A DNA stretch of 64,000 nt from Burkholderiales bacterium (GTDB lineage: Bacteria; Pseudomonadota; Gammaproteobacteria; Burkholderiales; Burkholderiaceae_C): the NCBI GenBank assembly GCA_025350145.1, contig JANXYH010000109.1, positions 40,578 through 104,577 of the forward strand. The letters are read 5' to 3'. The position numbers and the translations under genes were made by a program. The notes beneath the pieces were generated by a model. The model had not been told where the DNA came from. It saw nothing but the letters and a program-made list of their open reading frames with translations, and searched no databases. Position 1 is the first letter of the stretch. The number at the start of each line of letters is the position of its first letter. Below, in pieces: positions 60,379 through 64,000 of this stretch.

Positions 60379-61626
60379 TCAAACGTCAAACAACAGCCGC
60401 GCCGGGTCTTCCAGCGCTTCTTTCATGGTCACCAGCCCCAATACCGCTTCGCGGCCATCGATGATCCGGTGGTCATAGCTCATCGCCAGGTAGTTAATAG
60501 GCCGGACCACGATCTGGCCATTTTCAACCACCGCCCGGTCCTTGGTCGCGTGGACACCCAGGATCGCCGACTGCGGCGGGTTGATGATCGGTGTCGACAA
60601 CATCGAGCCAAAGGTGCCGCCGTTGCTGATTGAGAACGTGCCACCGATCAACTCATCGATCCCGAGTTTGCCGTCCTTGGCCTTCTGGCCATACTCGGCG
60701 ATCTTCTTCTCGATGTCGGCAAAGCTCATTTGATCGGCGTTGCGCAATACCGGCACGACCAGCCCGCGAGGTGAACCGACGGCAATGCCGATGTCGAAAT
60801 AGCCGTGGTAGACAATGTCGTTGCCATCGACCGAAGCGTTCAGCACCGGGTACTTCTTGAGGGCTGCCACCGCGGCTTTGACAAAGAAACTCATGAAACC
60901 GAGTTTGACCGCGTGCTCCTTCTCAAACCGGTCCTGGAACCGCTTGCGCATTTCCATCAGCGGGCCCATGTTGACCTCGTTGAAGGTTGTCAGGATCGCG
61001 TTGGTCGACTGCGATTGCACCAGGCGCTCGGCAATCCGGGCACGCAGGCGAGACATCGGCACCCGCTGCTCCGGGCGCTCGCCCAGATTCAGCGTTGTCG
61101 GCGCGGCGACCGCCGGCAACATGCGTGCCGCCGCTGGCGCTGCCGGCGCTGCTTGCACTGACCGCACCACCACCGGCGCCGGCACCGCCGCCACCGCGGC
61201 CAACACATCACCCTTGGTGACACGGCCGTCCTTGCCACTGCCGCTGACACTGCCCGCCGCCATCTGCTGATCGGCCAGCAGTTTGGCCGCAGCCGGCATC
61301 GCGAAATCAGACATCCGCGCTGGCGCTGCGGCCGCAGGCAGCGCCACCGCTACTGCGGCCGGGGATGCCGCAACCCCTGCCTTGGCATCGGTATCGATGC
61401 GGGCGATGAGCTGTTCGGCAACGACCTGGCCGCCGTCCTCGACCAGCAGCGCCACCAGCAGGCCGGCCGATGGTGCGGGCACCTCGAGCACGACCTTGTC
61501 GGTTTCGACCTCAATCAGGATCTCGTCAATCGCGACCATCTCGCCGGGCTTTTTCTTCCACACCAGCAGGGTCGCTTCAGCCACCGATTCGGAGAGCTGC
61601 GGGACTTTTACATCAACAATCGCCAT
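60379..61626 (-). CDS. odhB: Dihydrolipoyllysine succinyltransferase (E2 of 2-oxoglutarate dehydrogenase)
   Basis: Core of the complex; transfers succinyl to CoA. 415 residues. The lipoyl domain (1-78) has the lipoylated Lys in EVETDKVVLEV near residue 44. An Ala/Pro linker, the E3-binding domain (about 108-146, FAMPAAAKLLADQQ) and a second Ala/Pro linker follow. The catalytic domain starts at RVPMSRLRARIAERL and ends with the His/Asp motif SYDHRIIDGREAV. 112 nt after odhA, with an intervening hairpin. Confidence 0.96.
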   Translation of the reverse strand: MAIVDVKVPQLSESVAEATLLVWKKKPGEMVAIDEILIEVETDKVVLEVPAPSAGLLVALLVEDGGQVVAEQLIARIDTDAKAGVAASPAAVAVALPAAAAPARMSDFAMPAAAKLLADQQMAAGSVSGSGKDGRVTKGDVLAAVAAVPAPVVVRSVQAAPAAPAAARMLPAVAAPTTLNLGERPEQRVPMSRLRARIAERLVQSQSTNAILTTFNEVNMGPLMEMRKRFQDRFEKEHAVKLGFMSFFVKAAVAALKKYPVLNASVDGNDIVYHGYFDIGIAVGSPRGLVVPVLRNADQMSFADIEKKIAEYGQKAKDGKLGIDELIGGTFSISNGGTFGSMLSTPIINPPQSAILGVHATKDRAVVENGQIVVRPINYLAMSYDHRIIDGREAVLGLVTMKEALEDPARLLFDV

Positions 61627-61657
61627 GGTAGTTTCTCGAAGAATTCTTAAAATGGTC

Positions 61658-61695
61658 GAACCAGACCCGCCGCAGGGTTGGCGGGAGATCGGTTC
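61658..61695 (-). other. Hairpin between odhA and odhB
   Basis: Stem cccgcc (61666-61671) with ggcggg (61680-61685), 8-nt loop, extended by gaacc (61658-61662) with ggttc (61691-61695) across internal mismatches. On the minus strand it is followed by gaccatttt. It could be a weak terminator, processing site or mRNA-stability element that sets the E1:E2 ratio. Confidence 0.45.
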
Positions 61696-61738
61696 GATGG
61701 TATTTAGGCGGCAACGCCCGCAAACATCAGCGGGTGCC

Positions 61739-64000
61739 TCAGCGGGTCAGCACAAAACCCTTGAGCTTGCCGAAAGCCTGGTCCAGCAAGGCCTTCTGCT
61801 GCTCCTGGTGCAGATGCGCATAGCCGACCGCCGGCGAGGCCGACGCAGCCCTGCCAGCATACCCCAGGCGCTGCCCTTCCTGCATATTTTCATGGACCAG
61901 ATGCTGGACGAAAAACCACGCCCCCTGGTTTTGCGGTTCGTCCTGGCACCAAACCACCTCGGTCAGATTCGGATAGCGCTTGATCTCGTTGCCAAAGGCC
62001 TTGTGGGGGAACGGATACAACTGTTCGACACGGATAACCGCGACATCGACAGATTTGCGCTCGTCGCGCTTCTTGACCAAATCGTAGTACACCTTGCCGG
62101 AGCAGACGATCAGCCGCTTGACTTTTTCAGAAAGCAATTCACTGCTCTGCTCCGGAATCACCGTTTGAAAACCACCCTTGGTAAACTCGGCGAGCGGTGA
62201 AGCGGCATCCTTGTTGCGCAGCAAGGATTTCGGCGTCATGATCACCAGCGGCTTGCGGAACTGTCGAACCATCTGCCGGCGCAACAAATGAAAAATCTGG
62301 CTGGCCGAGGTCGGTTGGACGATCTGCATATTGTTGTCGGCAGCCAATTGCATGAAACGTTCGAGCCGCGCCGAGGAGTGCTCGGGGCCCTGGCCCTCAT
62401 AGCCGTGCGGCAACATCAAGGTCAGGCCATTCACCCGGCCCCATTTGACTTCACCCGCCGCGATGAACTGGTCAATGACCACTTGGGCGCCATTGACAAA
62501 ATCGCCAAACTGGGCCTCCCAGATCACCAGAGTATTGGGTTCGGCGCTCGCATAGCCATACTCAAAACCAAGCACCGCCTCTTCCGAAAGGATCGAGTCA
62601 ATGACCACGAAAGGTGCCTGGTGCTCGGCGATGTGTTCCAGCGGAACATAGGTGCCGACATCCCATTTCTCGCGGTTCTGGTCATGGATCACGGCATGGC
62701 GGTGGACAAAAGTGCCGCGCCCACAATCCTCACCCGAGAGGCGCACCGGATAACCACTGGCGACCAGCGAGGCATAGGCCAGTGATTCGCCCATGCCCCA
62801 GTCGACATTGAGTTGGCCGCGGCCCATTGCGGCCCGGTCGGCCATCACCTTTTCAACCAGCGAATGCGCCTTGAAATTGGCCGGCAAAGTTGTCAGACGC
62901 TCCGCCAGGCGTTTGACTTCAGCCATCGGCAACGCCGTATCAGCGGCGTCCGTCCACTTGCGCCCCAAAAACGGCACCCAGTCGACCGCGTATTTGCTCT
63001 TGAAATTCGTCAAGACCGGGTCACTGGTGTTGCGGCCTTCGTCGAAGGCAGCACGCAGGTCCTTCACCATCTGGTCCGGGCCATCGGCCGCCAGGACCTT
63101 TTGCGCGATCAACTTGTCGCCGTACAAGCGCCGCGTGCCGGGGTGCTGGGCGATTTTCTTGTACATCAATGGCTGGGTCAGGCTGGGGGTATCCTGCTCG
63201 TTGTGGCCGAGTTTGCGAAAGCAAATGATGTCAACGACCACGTCCTTGTTGAACTTCTGCCGATAGTCAAGCGCCCACTGGGTGCAAAGTACCACCGCCT
63301 CGGGGTCGTCGCCATTGACGTGCAGGACCGGCGCCTCGATCATCTTGACGACGTCCGAGCAATACAAGGTCGAGCGGCTGTCGCGCGGGTCGCTGGTGGT
63401 GAAACCGATCTGGTTATTGATGACGATGTGCAAGGTGCCGCCGGTCGAGTAACCGCGGGTTTGCGCCAGCGCCAGGGTCTCCATCACCACGCCCTGCCCG
63501 GCAAAGGCCGCGTCACCATGCACCAGCACCGGCAGCACCTGGGCTCCGGTCTTGTCGCCGCGGCGTTCCATGCGCGCCTTCACGGATCCTTCAACGACCG
63601 GGTTGACGATTTCCAAATGGGAGGGGTTGAAAGCCAGGCTCAAGTGCACCGGTCCGCCCGGCGTGGTGATATCACTGGAGAAACCCTGATGGTATTTGAC
63701 GTCACCCGACGGGAGATCTTCAGGCGCGGTATGGTCGAACTCGGCAAAAAGCCCGCCGGGGCTCTTGCCGAGGATGTTCACCAGCACATTCAAACGACCG
63801 CGGTGGGCCATCCCAATGACGATTTCCTGAACCCCGGCCGCGCCAGCCCGCTGGACCACCTCGTCCATGCTGGCGATGAAGCTCTCACTGCCTTCCAGTG
63901 AAAATCTCTTTTGGCCGACGTACTTGGTGTGCAGGTAGCGCTCCAAGCCTTCGGCGGCGGTCAACCGGTCAAGGATATGGAGTTTTTCTGCGGTGATAAA
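61739..64000 (-). CDS. odhA: 2-oxoglutarate dehydrogenase E1, N-terminus cut by window edge
   Basis: Thiamine-diphosphate E1 of the TCA-cycle complex. 753 C-terminal residues are present; the frame continues past the right edge (codons FITAEKLHILDR lie before the LTAAEGLERYLHTKYVGQKR motif). Seen here: GMAHRGRLNVLVN with an active-site His, SFNPSHLEIV-type region (AFNPSHLEIVNPV), GDAAFAGQG, INNQIGFTT (ThDP site), and the C-terminal half with GEDCGRGTFVHRHAV and HGYEGQGPEHSSAR. Standard E1 layout; about 200 residues are missing at the N-terminus. Confidence 0.96.
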   Translation of the reverse strand, partial: FITAEKLHILDRLTAAEGLERYLHTKYVGQKRFSLEGSESFIASMDEVVQRAGAAGVQEIVIGMAHRGRLNVLVNILGKSPGGLFAEFDHTAPEDLPSGDVKYHQGFSSDITTPGGPVHLSLAFNPSHLEIVNPVVEGSVKARMERRGDKTGAQVLPVLVHGDAAFAGQGVVMETLALAQTRGYSTGGTLHIVINNQIGFTTSDPRDSRSTLYCSDVVKMIEAPVLHVNGDDPEAVVLCTQWALDYRQKFNKDVVVDIICFRKLGHNEQDTPSLTQPLMYKKIAQHPGTRRLYGDKLIAQKVLAADGPDQMVKDLRAAFDEGRNTSDPVLTNFKSKYAVDWVPFLGRKWTDAADTALPMAEVKRLAERLTTLPANFKAHSLVEKVMADRAAMGRGQLNVDWGMGESLAYASLVASGYPVRLSGEDCGRGTFVHRHAVIHDQNREKWDVGTYVPLEHIAEHQAPFVVIDSILSEEAVLGFEYGYASAEPNTLVIWEAQFGDFVNGAQVVIDQFIAAGEVKWGRVNGLTLMLPHGYEGQGPEHSSARLERFMQLAADNNMQIVQPTSASQIFHLLRRQMVRQFRKPLVIMTPKSLLRNKDAASPLAEFTKGGFQTVIPEQSSELLSEKVKRLIVCSGKVYYDLVKKRDERKSVDVAVIRVEQLYPFPHKAFGNEIKRYPNLTEVVWCQDEPQNQGAWFFVQHLVHENMQEGQRLGYAGRAASASPAVGYAHLHQEQQKALLDQAFGKLKGFVLTR

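Overview
This is one contiguous stretch of a GC-rich betaproteobacterial chromosome. It carries the housekeeping gene order typical of Burkholderiales, probably the Comamonadaceae / Rubrivivax-Leptothrix side. The evidence is the long rpsB-tsf-pyrH-frr-uppS-cdsA-dxr-rseP-bamA-skp-lpxD-fabZ-lpxA-lpxB-rnhB run, the bamB-der-hfq-hflX-hflK-hflC-hisZ-purA run, divergent ppsA/ppsR, and the odhA-odhB-lpdA-zapE run. The genus assignment is inference from gene order and protein character; no database search was possible. Nearly every base is coding. I see no insertion sequence, prophage, CRISPR array or toxin-antitoxin module.

Layout. 1-5.5 kb: end-truncated sodium:solute symporter, PEP synthase (ppsA), its divergent regulator ppsR, and a SpoU-type RNA methyltransferase. 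5.5-20 kb: the ribosome/envelope superoperon, read right to left from rpsB. It covers translation factors (S2, EF-Ts, RRF), UMP kinase, isoprenoid and phospholipid precursors (dxr, uppS, cdsA), the sigma-E protease rseP, outer-membrane assembly (bamA, skp) and lipid A synthesis (lpxD, fabZ, lpxA, lpxB). Many joints are 1-4 nt stop/start overlaps. 20-26 kb: an accessory-looking metabolic block with an amidase, a D-amino-acid dehydrogenase and a TAXI-type TRAP transporter. 26-30 kb: nnrD, RNase R, and tRNA-Leu(CAG) with a strong hairpin terminator. 30-38 kb: phosphoribosyltransferase, purA, hisZ, DUF2065, hflC, hflK, hflX, hfq. 38-46 kb: der, bamB, yfgM, hisS, ispG, rodZ, pilW, rlmN. 46-52 kb: ndk, rluB, scpB, rluD, bamD. 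52-58 kb: a beta-barrel-like unknown, a DinG/YoaA helicase, DUF465, a PP2C phosphatase and a secreted unknown. 58-64 kb: zapE, lpdA, a PspC-domain protein, odhB, odhA (cut by the right edge).

The most striking observation is an in-frame amber codon (TAG for CAG) in the middle of purA, at the invariant IMP-contacting glutamine, with both halves otherwise intact. Other points: a perfect extended -10 element about 340 nt upstream of rpsB that implies a long leader; hairpins inside the rpsB-tsf, tsf-pyrH and odhA-odhB junctions; a VRVF in place of the BamA VRGF motif; an unusually long disordered RluB; and a barrel-like protein without an export signal. I did not find a convincing novel multi-gene system. 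The window is mostly conserved core genome, and I say so rather than force one.
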